A DNA stretch of 64,000 nucleotides, from contig JALIGW010000059.1 of the NCBI GenBank assembly GCA_023053685.1, positions 1,302,001 through 1,366,000 on the forward strand, written 5' to 3'. A program made the position numbers and the translations under genes. Below are positions 26,901 to 41,500 of this stretch, in pieces. The stretch comes from Diadophis punctatus similis. Lineage: Eukaryota; Chordata; Lepidosauria; Squamata; Dipsadidae. The notes under the pieces are model-generated. The model was not told where the DNA came from, searched no databases, and saw only the letters and a list, made by a program, of their open reading frames with translations. Within the stretch, counting starts at the first letter, position 1. Each line of letters starts with the position of its first letter.

Positions 26901-27942
26901 AGGACTCAATTCAGCCAGAAAACTTCACTCTTGACACAGACCTCAGAAATGAAAAAGAAATACATATTCATGTTCCCTACGGTCGGGAAAGACAAATTTT
27001 CACACCATTTTCAGATCCGAGCATTCCCTGAGGAATTAGCCCAAGCCGTATCATAGAATTTACCTTACGACTCAATTCAGCCCGAAAACCTCACTATTGA
27101 CACAGAGCTCAGAAATGAAAAAGAAACACATATCCATGTTCCCCAGGGTATGGAAAACCGAATTCCCACACCATTTGCCGATCCGAGCATTCCCTGAGGA
27201 ATTAGCCCAAGGCGTTTCTCAGAATTTGCCATAGAACTCAATTCAGCCCGAAAACTTCACTTTTGACAAAGAGCTCAGAAATAAAAAAGAAACACATATT
27301 CATGTTCCCCAGGGTCTGGAAAGCCAAATTCTCACACCATTTTCAGATCCGAGCTTTCCCTGTGGAGTTAGCACAAGCCGTATCTCATAATTTGCCTTAG
27401 GATTCAATTCAACCAGAAAACTTCACTTTTGACACAGAGCTCAGAAATGAAAAAGAAACACATATTCATGTTCCCCAGGGTCTGGAAAGCCAAAATCTCA
27501 CAAAATTTTCAGATCCAAGCATTCCCTGAGGAATTAGCCCAAGCCGTATCATAGAATTTACCTTACGACTCAATTCAGCCCAAAAACCTCACTTTTGACA
27601 CAGAGCTCAGAAATGAAAAAGAAACACATATCCATGTTCCCCAGGGTATGGAAAAGCAAATTCCCACACCATTTTCAGATCCGAGCAATCCCTGAGGAAT
27701 TAGCCCAAGCCGTATCATAGAATTTACCTTACGACTCAATTCAGCCCGAAAACCTCACTTTTGACACAGAGCTCAGAAATGAAAAAGAAACACATATCCA
27801 TGTTCCCCAGGGTATGGAAAACCGAATTCCCACACCATTTGCAGATCCGAGCATTCCCTGATGAATTAGCCCAAGCCGTATCATAGAATTTACCTTACGA
27901 CTCAATTCAGCCCGAAAACCTCACTTTTGACACAGAGCTCAG
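20967..27942 (+). repeat. Array interval 5, 6976 bp (42 monomers)
   Basis: Tb starts at 20967 and Ta at 26279. From 21679 onward it is the first copy of a near-identical tract shifted by 8469. It contains a monomer with a taacacat start after a changed catagctcag (near 23790) and a one-base-short ttcccaggg monomer (near 24315), which mark the same module elsewhere. Confidence 0.9.
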
Positions 27943-30900
27943 AAATGAAAAAGAAACACATACAGTATTCCTGTTCCCTAGGGTCTGGAAAGCCAAATTC
28001 TCACACCATTTTCAGATCCGAGCTTTCCCTGAGGAGTTAGCCAAAGGCCTATCTTAGAATTTGCCATAGAAATCAATTCAGCCAGAAACTTCACTTTTGA
28101 CACAGAGGTCAGAAATGAAAAAGAAACACATATCCATGTTCCCCAGGGTGTGGAAAGCCAAATTTTCACACCATTTTCAGATCCGAGCTTTCCCTGAGGA
28201 CTTAGCCCAAGGCGTTTCTCAGAATTTGCCATAGAACTGCATTCAGCCCGAAAACCTCACTTTTGACATAGAGCTCAGAAATGAAAAACAAACACATATC
28301 CATGTTCCCCAGGGTGTGGAAAGCCAAATTACCACACCATTTTCAGGTCCGAGTTTTCCCTGAGGAATTAGCCCAAGCCGTATCTCATAATTTGCCTTAG
28401 GACTCAATTATAACAGAAAACTTCACTTTTGACACAGAGCTCAGAAATGAAAAAGAAACACAAATTCATGTTCCCTAGACTCTGGAAAGAAAAATCTCAC
28501 ACAATTTTTAGATCCGAACTTTCCCTGACGAGTTAGCCCAAGCCTTATCATAGAATTTGCCTTAGAACTCAATTCAGCCAGAAAACTTCCCTTTTGACAC
28601 AGAGCTCAGAAATCAAAAAGAAACACATATCCATGTTCCCCAGGGTATGGAAAGCCGAATTCCCACACCATTTGCAGATCCGAGCTTTCCCTGAGGACTT
28701 AGCCCAAGGCGTTTCTCAGAATTTGCCATAGAACTCAATTCAGCCCGAAAACCTCACTTTTGGCATAGAGCTCAGAAATGAAAAACAAACACATATCCAT
28801 GTTCCCCAGGGTGTGGAAAGCCAAATTACCACACTATTTGCAGATCCGAGCTTTCCCTGAGGACTTAGCCCAAGGCGTTTCTCAGAATTTGCCATAGAAC
28901 TCAATTCAGCCCAAAAACCTCACTTTTGACACAGAGCTCAGAAATGAAAAAGAAAGACATATCCATGTTTCCCAGGGTATGGAAAAGCAAATTCCCACAC
29001 CATTTTCAGATCCAAGCATTCCCTGAGGAATTAGCCCAAGCCGTATCTCATAAATTGCCTTAGAATTCAATTCAACCAGAAAAGTTCACTTTTGACACAG
29101 AGCTCAGAAATGAAAAAGAAACACATATTCATGTTCCCCAGGGTCTGGAAAGCCAAAATCTCACAAAATTTTCAGATCCAAGCATTCCCTGAGGACTTAG
29201 CCCAAGGCGTTTCTCAGAATTTGCCATAGAACTCAATTCAGCCCGAAAACCTCACTTTTGACATAGAGCTCAGAAATGAAAAACAAACACATATCCATGT
29301 TCCCCAGGGTGTGGAAAGCCAAATTACCACACCATTTTCAGGTCCGAGTTTTCCCTGAGGAATTAGCCCAAGCCGTATCTCATAATTTGCCTTAGGACTC
29401 AATTATAACAGAAAACTTCACTTTTGACACAGAGCTCAGAAATGAAAAAGAAACACATATTCATGTTCTCCAGGGTCTGGAAAGCCGAATTCTGACACCA
29501 TTTTCAGATCCGAGCTTTCCCTGATGAGTTAGCCCAAGGCGTTTCTCAGAATTTGCCATAGAACTCAATTCAGCCCGAAAACCTCACTTTTGACACAGAG
29601 CTCAGAAATGAAAAAGAGACACATATTCCTGTTCCCTAGGGTTCGGAAAGCCAAATTTTCACACCATATTCAGATCCGAGTTTTCCCTGAGTTGTTAGCC
29701 CAAGGCGTATCATAGAATTTACTTTAAGACTCAATTCACCCCGAAAACCTCACTGTTGACACAGAGCTCAGAAATGAAAAAGAAACCCAAATTCATGTTC
29801 CCTAGACTCTGGAAAGAAAAATCTCACACAATTTTTAGATCCGAACTTTCCCTGACGAGTTAGCCCAAGCCTTATCATAGAATTTGCCTTAGAACTCAAT
29901 TCAGCCCGAAAACCTCACTTTTGACACAGAGCTCAGAAATCAAAAAGAAATGCATATCCATGTTCCCCAGGGTATGGAAAAGCAAATTCCCACACCATTT
30001 TCAGATCCAAGCATTCCCTGAGGAATTAGCCCAAGCCGTATCTTATAAATTGCCTTAGAATTCAATTCAACCAGAAAAGTTCACTTTTGACACAGAGCTC
30101 AGAAATGAAAAAGAAACACATATTCATGTTCCCCAGGGTCTGGAAAGCCGAATTCCCACACCATTTGCAGATCCGAGCTTTCCCTGAGGACTTAGCCCAA
30201 GGCGTTTCTCAGAATTTGCCATAGAACTCAATTCAGCCCGAAAACCTCACTTTTGGCATAGAGCTCAGAAATGAAAAACAAACACATATCCATGTTCCCC
30301 AGGGTGTGGAAAGCCAAATTACCACACTATTTGCAGATCCGAGCTTTCCCTGAGGACTTAGCCCAAGGCGTTTCTCAGAATTTGCCATAGAACTCAATTC
30401 AGCCCAAAAACCTCACTTTTGACACAGAGCTCAGAAATGAAAAAGAAACACATATCCATGTTCCCCAGGGTATGGAAAAGCAAATTCCCACACCATTTTC
30501 AGATCCAAGCATTCCCTGAGGAATTAGCCCAAGCCGTATCTCATAAATTGCCTTAGAATTCAATTCAACCAGAAAAGTTCACTTTTGACACAGAGCTCAG
30601 AAATGAAAAAGAAACACATATTCATGTTCCCCAGGGTCTGGAAAGCCAAAATCTCACAAAATTTTCAGATCCAAGCATTCCCTGAGGACTTAGCCCAAGG
30701 CGTTTCTCAGAATTTGCCATAGAACTCAATTCAGCCCGAAAACCTCACTTTTGACATAGAGCTCAGAAATGAAAAACAAACACATATCCATGTTCCCCAG
30801 GGTGTGGAAAGCCAAATTACCACACCATTTTCAGGTCCGAGTTTTCCCTGAGGAATTAGCCCAAGCCGTATCTCATAATTTGCCTTAGGACTCAATTATA

Positions 30901-33900
30901 ACAGAAAACTTCACTTTTGACACAGAGCTCAGAAATGAAAAAGAAACACATATTCATGTTCTCCAGGGTCTGGAAAGCCGAATTCTGACACCATTTTCAG
31001 ATCCGAGCTTTCCCTGATGAGTTAGCCCAAGGCGTTTCTCAGAATTTGCCATAGAACTCAATTCAGCCCGAAAACCTCACTTTTGACACAGAGCTCAGAA
31101 ATGAAAAAGAGACACATATTCCTGTTCCCTAGGGTTCGGAAAGCCAAATTTTCACACCATATTCAGATCCGAGTTTTCCCTGAGTTGTTAGCCCAAGGCG
31201 TATCATAGAATTTACTTTAAGACTCAATTCACCCCGAAAACCTCACTGTTGACACAGAGCTCAGAAATGAAAAAGAAACACAAATTCATGTTCCCTAGAC
31301 TCTGGAAAGAAAAATCTCACACAATTTTTAGATCCGAACTTTCCCTGACGAGTTAGCCCAAGCCTTATCATAGAATTTGCCTTAGAACTCAATTCAGCCC
31401 GAAAACCTCACTTTTGACACAGAGCTCAGAAATCAAAAAGAAATGCATATCCATGTTCCCCAGGGTATGGAAAAGCAAATTCCCACACCATTTTCAGATC
31501 CAAGCATTCCCTGAGGAATTAGCCCAAGCCGTATCTTATAAATTGCCTTAGAATTCAATTCAACCAGAAAAGTTCACTTTTGACACAGAGCTCAGAAATG
31601 AAAAAGAAACACATATTCATGTTCCCCAGGGTCTGGAAAGCCAAAATCTCACAAAATTTTCAGATCCAAGCATTCCCTGAGGACTTAGCCCAAGGCGTTT
31701 CTCAGAATTTGCCATAGAACTCAATTCAGCCCGAAAACCTCACTTTTGACATAGAGCTCAGAAATGAAAAACAAACACATATCCATGTTCCCCAGGGTCT
31801 GGAAAGGGAAAATCTCACAAAATTTTCAGATCCAAGCATTCCCTGAGGAATTAGCCCAAGCCGTATCATAGAATTTACCTTACGACTCAATTCAGCCCGA
31901 AAACCTCTCTTTTGACACAGAGCTCAGAAATCAAAAAGAAACACATATCCATGTTCCCCAGGGTATGGAAAGCCGAATTCCCACACCATTTGCAGATCCG
32001 AGCTTTCCCTGAGAACTTAGCCCAAGGCGTTTCTCAGAATTTGCCATAGAACTCAATTCAGCCCGAAAACCTCACTTTTGACATAGAGCTCAGAAATGAA
32101 AAAGAAACACATATCCATGTTCCCCAGGGTGTGGAAAGCCAAATTACCACACCATTTTCAGGTCCGAGTTTTCCCTGAGGAATTAGCCCAAGCCGTATCT
32201 CATAATTTGCCTTAGGACTCAATTATAACAGAAAACTTCACTTTTGACACATAGCTCAGAAATGAAAAAGTAACACATATTCATGTTCTCCAGGGTCTGG
32301 AAAGCTGAATTCTCACACCATTTTCAGATCTGAGCTTTCCCTGCGGAGTTAGCCCAAGCCGTATCTCATAATTTGCCTTAGGATTCAATTCAACCAGAAA
32401 ACTTCACTTTTGACACAGAGCTCAGAAATGAAAAAGAAACACATATTCATGTTCCCCAGGGTCTGGAAAGCCAAAATCTCACAAAATTTTCAGATCCAAG
32501 CATTCCCTGAGGAATTAGCCCAAGCCGTATCATAGAATTTACCTTACGACTCAATTCAGCCCGAAAACCTCTCTTTTGACACAGAGCTCAGAAATCAAAA
32601 AGAAACACATATCCATGTTCCCCAGGGTATGGAAAGCCGAATTCCCACACCATTTGCAGATCTGAGCTTTCCCTGAGGACTTAGCCCAAGGCGTTTCTCA
32701 GAATTTGCCTTAGAACTCAATTCAGCCAGAAAACTTCCCTTTTGACACAGAGCTCAGAAATGAAAAAGAAACACATATTCATGTTCCCAGGGTCTGGAAA
32801 GCCAAATTCTCACACCATTTTCAGATCCGAGCTTTCCCTGAGGAATTAGCCCAAGGCGTTTCTCAGAATTTGCCTTAGGATTCAATTCAACCAGAAAAGT
32901 TCACTTTTGACACAGAGCTCAGAAATGAAAAAGAAACACATATTCATGTTCCCCAGGGTCTGGAAAGCCAAAATCTCACAAAATTTTCAGATCCAAGCAT
33001 TCCCTGAGGACTTAGCCCAAGGCGTTTCTCAGAATTTGCCATAGAACTCAATTCAGCCCGAAAACCTCACTTTTGACATAGAGCTCAGAAATGAAAAACA
33101 AACACATATCCATGTTCCCCAGGGTGTGGAAAGCCAAATTACCACACCATTTTCACGTCCGAGTTTTCCCTGAGGAATTAGCCCAAGCCGTATCTCATAA
33201 TTTGCCTTAGGACTCAATTATAACAGAAAACTTCACTTTTGACACAGAGCTCAGAAATGAAAAAGAAACACATATTCGTGTTCTCCAGGGTCTGGAAAGC
33301 CGAATTCTGACACCATTTTCAGATCCGAGCTTTCCCTAAGGAGTTAGCCCAAGGCGTATCATAGAATTTACTTTAAGACTCAATTCACCCCGATAACCTC
33401 ACTGTTGACACAGAGCTCAGAAATGAAAAAGAAACACATATTCATGTTCCCCAGGGTCTGGAAAGCCAAAATCTCACAAAATTTTCAGATCCAAGCATTC
33501 CCTGAGGAATTAGCCCAAGCCGTATCATAGAATTTACCTTACGACTCAATTCAGCCCGAAAACCTCTCTTTTGACACAGAGCTCAGAAATCAAAAAGAAA
33601 CACATATCCATGTTCCCCAGGGTATGGAAAGCCGAATTCCCACACCATTTGCAGATCCGAGCTTTCCCTGAGAACTTAGCCCAAGGCGTTTCTCAGAATT
33701 TGCCATAGAACTCAATTCAGCCCGAAAACCTCACTTTTGACATAGAGCTCAGAAATGAAAAACAAACACATATCCATGTTCCCCAGGGTGTGGAAAGCCA
33801 AATTACCACACCATTTTCAGGTCCGAGTTTTCCCTGAGGAATTAGCCCAAGCCGTATCTCATAATTTGCCTTAGGACTCAATTATAACAGAAAACTTCAC

Positions 33901-36411
33901 TTTTGACACAGAGCTCAGAAATGAAAAAGAAACACATATTCATGTTCTCCAGGGTCTGGAAAGCCGAATTCTGACACCATTTTCAGATCCGAGCTTTCCC
34001 TGAGGAGTTAGCCCAAGGCGTTTCTCAGAATTTGCCATAGAACTCAATTCAGCCCGAAAACCTCACTTTTGACACAGAGCTCAGAAATGAAAAAGAAACA
34101 CATATTCCTGTTCCCTAGGGTTCGGAAAGCCAAATTTTCACACCATATTCAGATCCGAGCTTTCCCTGAGGAGTTAGCCCAAGGCGTATCATAGAATTTA
34201 CTTTAAGACTCAATTCACCCCGAAAACCTCACTGTTTACACAGAGCTCAGAAATGAAAAAGAAACACAAATTCATGTTCCCTACACTCTGGAAAGAAAAA
34301 TCTCACAAAATTTTCAGATCCAAGCATTCCCTGAGGAATTAGCCCAAGCCGTATCATAGAATTTACCTTACGACTCAATTCAGCCCAAAAACCTCACTTT
34401 TGACACAGAGCTCAGAAATGAAAAAGAAACATATATCCATGTTCCCCAGGGTATGGAAAAGCAAATTCCCACACCATTTTCAGATCCGAGCAATCCCTGA
34501 GGAATTAGCCCAAGCCGTATCATAGAATTTACCTTACGACTCAATTCAGCCCGAAAACCTCACTTTTGACACAGAGCTCAGAAATGAAAAAGAAACACAT
34601 ATCCATGTTCCCCAGGGTATGGAAAACCGAATTCCCACACCATTTGCAGATCCGAGCATTCCCTGATGAATTAGCCCAAGCCGTATCATAGAATTTACCT
34701 TACGACTCAATTCAGCCCGAAAACCTCACTTTTGACACAGAGCTCAGAAATGAAAAAGAAACACATACAGTATTCCTGTTCCCTAGGGTCTGGAAAGCCA
34801 AATTCTCACACCATTTTCAGATCCGAGCTTTCCCTGTTGAGTTAGCCCAAGCCGTATCTCAGAATTTGCCTTGGGACTCAATTCAGCCAGAAAACTTCAC
34901 TTTTGACACAGAGCTCAGAAATGAAAAAGAAACACATATCCATGTTCCCCAGGGTATGGAAAACCGAATTCCCACACCATTTGCCGATCCGAGCATTCCC
35001 TGAGGAATTAGCCCAAGGCGTTTCTCAGAATTTGCCATAGAACTCAATTCAGCCCGAAAACTTCACTTTTGACAAAGAGCTCAGAAATAAAAAAGAAACA
35101 CATATTCATGTTCCCCAGGGTCTGGAAAGCCAAATTCTCACACCATTTTCAGATCCGAGCTTTCCCTGAGGAGTTAGCCAAAGGCCTATCTCAGAATTTG
35201 CCATAGAAATCAATTCAGCCAGAAACTTCACTTTTGACACAGAGCTCAGAAATGAAAAAGAAACACATATCCATGTTCCCCAGGGTGTGGAAAGCCAAAT
35301 TACCACACTATTTTCAGGTCCTAGTTTTCCCTGAGGAATTAGCCAAAGCCGTATCTCATAATTTGCCTTAGGACTCAATTCAGCCAGAAAACTTCACTCT
35401 TGACACAGACCTCAGAAATGAAAAAGAAATACATATTCATGTTCCCTACGGTCGGGAAAGACAAATTTTCACACCATTTTCAGATCCGAGCATTCCCTGA
35501 GGAATTAGCCCAAGCCGTATCATAGAATTTACCTTACGACTCAATTCAGCCCGAAAACCTCACTATTGACACAGAGCTCAGAAATGAAAAAGAAACACAT
35601 ATCCATGTTCCCCAGGGTATGGAAAACCGAATTCCCACACCATTTGCCGATCCGAGCATTCCCTGAGGAATTAGCCCAAGGCGTTTCTCAGAATTTGCCA
35701 TAGAACTCAATTCAGCCCGAAAACTTCACTTTTGACAAAGAGCTCAGAAATAAAAAAGAAACACATATTCATGTTCCCCAGGGTCTGGAAAGCCAAATTC
35801 TCACACCATTTTCAGATCCGAGCTTTCCCTGTGGAGTTAGCACAAGCCGTATCTCATAATTTGCCTTAGGATTCAATTCAACCAGAAAACTTCACTTTTG
35901 ACACAGAGCTCAGAAATGAAAAAGAAACACATATTCATGTTCCCCAGGGTCTGGAAAGCCAAAATCTCACAAAATTTTCAGATCCAAGCATTCCCTGAGG
36001 AATTAGCCCAAGCCGTATCATAGAATTTACCTTACGACTCAATTCAGCCCAAAAACCTCACTTTTGACACAGAGCTCAGAAATGAAAAAGAAACACATAT
36101 CCATGTTCCCCAGGGTATGGAAAAGCAAATTCCCACACCATTTTCAGATCCGAGCAATCCCTGAGGAATTAGCCCAAGCCGTATCATAGAATTTACCTTA
36201 CGACTCAATTCAGCCCGAAAACCTCACTTTTGACACAGAGCTCAGAAATGAAAAAGAAACACATATCCATGTTCCCCAGGGTATGGAAAACCGAATTCCC
36301 ACACCATTTGCAGATCCGAGCATTCCCTGATGAATTAGCCCAAGCCGTATCATAGAATTTACCTTACGACTCAATTCAGCCCGAAAACCTCACTTTTGAC
36401 ACAGAGCTCAG
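27943..36411 (+). repeat. Array interval 6, 8469 bp (51 monomers)
   Basis: Tb starts at 27943 and Ta at 34748, the last Ta in the window. The interval equals interval 5 plus nine extra monomers: its Tb-to-Ta distance is 6805 against 5312, a difference of 1493 bp. That excess is the local duplication at 28655-31640. Confidence 0.9.
28655..31640 (+). repeat. 1493-bp (9-monomer) tandem duplication
   Basis: The units are 28655-30147 and 30148-31640. The rare ttggcatag monomer sits at 28760 and 30253. The join at 30148 is a hybrid monomer: its front is the tattcatgttccccagggtc type and its back the gccgaattcccacacc type. The units differ at a few bases, such as aaacccaaattc near 29786 against aaacacaaattc near 31279, and gaaagacat near 28954 against gaaacacat. 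Confidence 0.9.
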
Positions 36412-38571
36412 AAATGAAAAAGAAACACATACAGTATTCCTGTTCCCTAGGGTCTGGAAAGCCAAATTCTCACACCATTTTCAGATCCGAGCTTTCCCTG
36501 AGGAGTTAGCCAAAGGCCTATCTTAGAATTTGCCATAGAAATCAATTCAGCCAGAAACTTCACTTTTGACACAGAGGTCAGAAATGAAAAAGAAACACAT
36601 ATCCATGTTCCCCAGGGTGTGGAAAGCCAAATTTTCACACCATTTTCAGATCCGAGCTTTCCCTGAGGACTTAGCCCAAGGCGTTTCTCAGAATTTGCCA
36701 TAGAACTGCATTCAGCCCGAAAACCTCACTTTTGACATAGAGCTCAGAAATGAAAAACAAACACATATCCATGTTCCCCAGGGTGTGGAAAGCCAAATTA
36801 CCACACCATTTTCAGGTCCGAGTTTTCCCTGAGGAATTAGCCCAAGCCGTATCTCATAATTTGCCTTAGGACTCAATTATAACAGAAAACTTCACCTTTG
36901 ACACAGAGCTCAGAAATGAAAAAGAAACACAAATTCATGTTCCCTAGACTCTGGAAAGAAAAATCTCACACAATTTTTAGATCCGAACTTTCCCTGACGA
37001 GTTAGCCCAAGCCTTATCATAGAATTTGCCTTAGAACTCAATTCAGCCAGAAAACTTCCCTTTTGACACAGAGCTCAGAAATCAAAAAGAAACACATATC
37101 CATGTTCCCCAGGGTATGGAAAGCCGAATTCCCACACCATTTGCAGATCCGAGCTTTCCCTGAGGACTTAGCCCAAGGCGTTTCTCAGAATTTGCCATAG
37201 AACTCAATTCAGCCCGAAAACCTCACTTTTGGCATAGAGCTCAGAAATGAAAAACAAACACATATCCATGTTCCCCAGGGTGTGGAAAGCCAAATTACCA
37301 CACTATTTGCAGATCCGAGCTTTCCCTGAGGACTTAGCCCAAGGCGTTTCTCAGAATTTGCCATAGAACTCAATTCAGCCCAAAAACCTCACTTTTGACA
37401 CAGAGCTCAGAAATGAAAAAGAAACACATATCCATGTTCCCCAGGGTATGGAAAAGCAAATTCCCACACCATTTTCAGATCCAAGCATTCCCTGAGGAAT
37501 TAGCCCAAGCCGTATCTCATAAATTGCCTTAGAATTCAATTCAACCAGAAAAGTTCACTTTTGACACAGAGCTCAGAAATGAAAAAGAAACACATATTCA
37601 TGTTCCCCAGGGTCTGGAAAGCCAAAATCTCACAAAATTTTCAGATCCAAGCATTCCCTGAGGACTTAGCCCAAGGCGTTTCTCAGAATTTGCCATAGAA
37701 CTCAATTCAGCCCGAAAACCTCACTTTTGACATAGAGCTCAGAAATGAAAAACAAACACATATCCATGTTCCCCAGGGTGTGGAAAGCCAAATTACCACA
37801 CCATTTTCAGGTCCGAGTTTTCCCTGAGGAATTAGCCCAAGCCGTATCTCATAATTTGCCTTAGGACTCAATTATAACAGAAAACTTCACTTTTGACACA
37901 GAGCTCAGAAATGAAAAAGAAACACATATTCATGTTCTCCAGGGTCTGGAAAGCCGAATTCTGACACCATTTTCAGATCCGAGCTTTCCCTGATGAGTTA
38001 GCCCAAGGCGTTTCTCAGAATTTGCCATAGAACTCAATTCAGCCCGAAAACCTCACTTTTGACACAGAGCTCAGAAATGAAAAAGAGACACATATTCCTG
38101 TTCCCTAGGGTTCGGAAAGCCAAATTTTCACACCATATTCAGATCCGAGTTTTTCCTGAGTTGTTCGCCCAAGGCGTATCATAGAATTTACTTTAAGACT
38201 CAATTCACCCCGAAAACCTCACTGTTGACACAGAGCTCAGAAATGAAAAAGAAACACAAATTCATGTTCCCTAGACTCTGGAAAGAAAAATCTCACACAA
38301 TTTTTAGATCCGAACTTTCCCTGACGAGTTAGCCCAAGCCTTATCATAGAATTTGCCTTAGAACTCAATTCAGCCCGAAAACCTCACTTTTGACACAGAG
38401 CTCAGAAATGAAAAAGAAACACATATCCATGTTCCCCAGGGTATGGAAAACCGAATTCCCACACCATTTGCAGATCCGAGCATTCCCTGATGAATTAGCC
38501 CAAGCCGTATCATAGAATTTACCTTACGACTCAATTCAGCCCGAAAACCTCACTTTTGACACAGAGCTCAG
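36412..38571 (+). repeat. Array interval 7, 2160 bp (13 monomers)
   Basis: This Tb-led block matches the start of the next interval at a shift of 2160, up to about 38391. It then jumps straight to the ggtatggaaaaccg monomer before Tb, so it is three monomers (498 bp) shorter than the next block. Confidence 0.88.
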
Positions 38572-41500
38572 AAATGAAAAAGAAACACATACAGTATTCC
38601 TGTTCCCTAGGGTCTGGAAAGCCAAATTCTCACACCATTTTCAGATCCGAGCTTTCCCTGAGGAGTTAGCCAAAGGCCTATCTTAGAATTTGCCATAGAA
38701 ATCAATTCAGCCAGAAACTTCACTTTTGACACAGAGGTCAGAAATGAAAAAGAAACACATATCCATGTTCCCCAGGGTGTGGAAAGCCAAATTTTCACAC
38801 CATTTTCAGATCCGAGCTTTCCCTGAGGACTTAGCCCAAGGCGTTTCTCAGAATTTGCCATAGAACTGCATTCAGCCCGAAAACCTCACTTTTGACATTG
38901 AGCTCAGAAATGAAAAACAAACCCATATCCATGTTCCCCAGGGTGTGGAAAGCCAAATTACCACACCATTTTCAGGTCCGAGTTTTCCCTGAGGAATTAG
39001 CCCAAGCCGTATCTCATAATTTGCCTTAGGACTCAATTATAACAGAAAACTTCACTTTTGACACAGAGCTCAGAAATGAAAAAGAAACACAAATTCATGT
39101 TCCCTAGACTCTGGAAAGAAAAATCTCACACAATTTTTAGATCCGAACTTTCCCTGACGAGTTAGCCCAAGCCTTATCATAGAATTTGCCTTAGAACTCA
39201 ATTCAGCCAGAAAACTTCCCTTTTGACACAGAGCTCAGAAATCAAAAAGAAACACATATCCATGTTCCCCAGGGTATGGAAAGCCGAATTCCCACACCAT
39301 TTGCAGATCCGAGCTTTCCCTGAGGACTTAGCCCAAGGCGTTTCTCAGAATTTGCCATAGAACTCAATTCAGCCCGAAAACCTCACTTTTGGCATAGAGC
39401 TCAGAAATGAAAAACAAACACATATCCATGTTCCCCAGGGTGTGGAAAGCCAAATTACCACACTATTTGCAGATCCGAGCTTTCCCTGAGGACTTAGCCC
39501 AAGGCGTTTCTCAGAATTTGCCATAGAACTCAATTCAGCCCAAAAACCTCACTTTTGACACAGAGCTCAGAAATGAAAAAGAAACACATATCCATGTTCC
39601 CCAGGGTATGGAAAAGCAAATTCCCACACCATTTTCAGATCCAAGCATTCCCTGAGGAATTAGCCCAAGCCGTATCTCATAAATTGCCTTAGAATTCAAT
39701 TCAACCAGAAAAGTTCACTTTTGACACAGAGCTCAGAAATGAAAAAGAAACACATATTCATGTTCCCCAGGGTCTGGAAAGCCAAAATCTCACAAAATTT
39801 TCAGATCCAAGCATTCCCTGAGGACTTAGCCCAAGGCGTTTCTCAGAATTTGCCATAGAACTCAATTCAGCCCGAAAACCTCACTTTTGACATAGAGCTC
39901 AGAAATGAAAAACAAACACATATCCATGTTCCCCAGGGTGTGGAAAGCCAAATTACCACACCATTTTCAGGTCCGAGTTTTCCCTGAGGAATTAGCCCAA
40001 GCCGTATCTCATAATTTGCCTTAGGACTCAATTATAACAGAAAACTTCACTTTTGACACAGAGCTCAGAAATGAAAAAGAAACACATATTCATGTTCTCC
40101 AGGGTCTGGAAAGCCGAATTCTGACACCATTTTCAGATCCGAGCTTTCCCTGATGAGTTAGCCCAAGGCGTTTCTCAGAATTTGCCATAGAACTCAATTC
40201 AGCCCGAAAACCTCACTTTTGACACAGAGCTCAGAAATGAAAAAGAGACACATATTCCTGTTCCCTAGGGTTCGGAAAGCCAAATTTTCACACCATATTC
40301 AGATCCGAGTTTTCCCTGAGTTGTTAGCCCAAGGCGTATCATAGAATTTACTTTAAGACTCAATTCACCCCGAAAACCTCACTGTTGACACAGAGCTCAG
40401 AAATGAAAAAGAAACACAAATTCATGTTCCCTAGACTCTGGAAAGAAAAATCTCACACAATTTTTAGATCCGAACTTTCCCTGACGAGTTAGCCCAAGCC
40501 TTATCATAGAATTTGCCTTAGAACTCAATTCAGCCCGAAAACCTCACTTTTGACACAGAGCTCAGAAATCAAAAAGAAATGCATATCCATGTTCCCCAGG
40601 GTATGGAAAAGCAAATTCCCACACCATTTTCAGATCCAAGCATTCCCTGAGGAATTAGCCCAAGCCGTATCTTATAAATTGCCTTAGAATTCAATTCAAC
40701 CAGAAAAGTTCACTTTTGACACAGAGCTCAGAAATGAAAAAGAAACACATATTCATGTTCCCCAGGGTCTGGAAAGCCAAAATCTCACAAAATTTTCAGA
40801 TCCAAGCATTCCCTGAGGACTTAGCCCAAGGCGTTTCTCAGAATTTGCCAAAGAACTCAATTCAGCCCGAAAACCTCACTTTTGACATAGAGCTCAGAAA
40901 TGAAAAACAAACACATATCCATGTTCCCCAGGGTCTGGAAAGGGAAAATCTCACAAAATTTTCAGATCCAAGCATTCCCTGAGGAATTAGCCCAAGCCGT
41001 ATCATAGAATTTACCTTACGACTCAATTCAGCCCGAAAACCTCTCTTTTGACATAGAGCTCAGAAATGAAAAAGAAACACATATCCATGTTCCCCAGGGT
41101 ATGGAAAACCGAATTCCCACACCATTTGCAGATCCGAGCATTCCCTGATGAATTAGCCCAAGCCGTATCATAGAATTTACCTTACGACTCAATTCAGCCC
41201 GAAAACCTCACTTTTGACACAGAGCTCAGAAATGAAAAAGAAACACATACAGTATTCCTGTTCCCTAGGGTCTGGAAAGCCAAATTCTCACACCATTTTC
41301 AGATCCGAGCTTTCCCTGAGGAGTTAGCCAAAGGCCTATCTTAGAATTTGCCATAGAAATCAATTCAGCCAGAAACTTCACTTTTGACACAGAGGTCAGA
41401 AATGAAAAAGAAACACATATCCATGTTCCCCAGGGTGTGGAAAGCCAAATTTTCACACCATTTTCAGATCCGAGCTTTCCCTGAGGACTTAGCCCAAGGC

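Larger units (their letters stand above)
21679..38409 (+). repeat. Two near-identical 8.26-kb tracts at an 8469-bp shift
   Basis: The tracts are about 21679-29940 and 30148-38409. Landmarks at exactly 8469 bp include ttggcat at 21784/30253, tggaaaggga at 23331/31800, ttccctaagg near 24862/33331, Ta at 26279/34748 and Tb at 27943/36412. Only scattered single-base differences were noticed, for example ctgagctttccctgagga against ccgagctttccctgagaa near 23529/31998. Percent identity was not computed. Confidence 0.9.
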
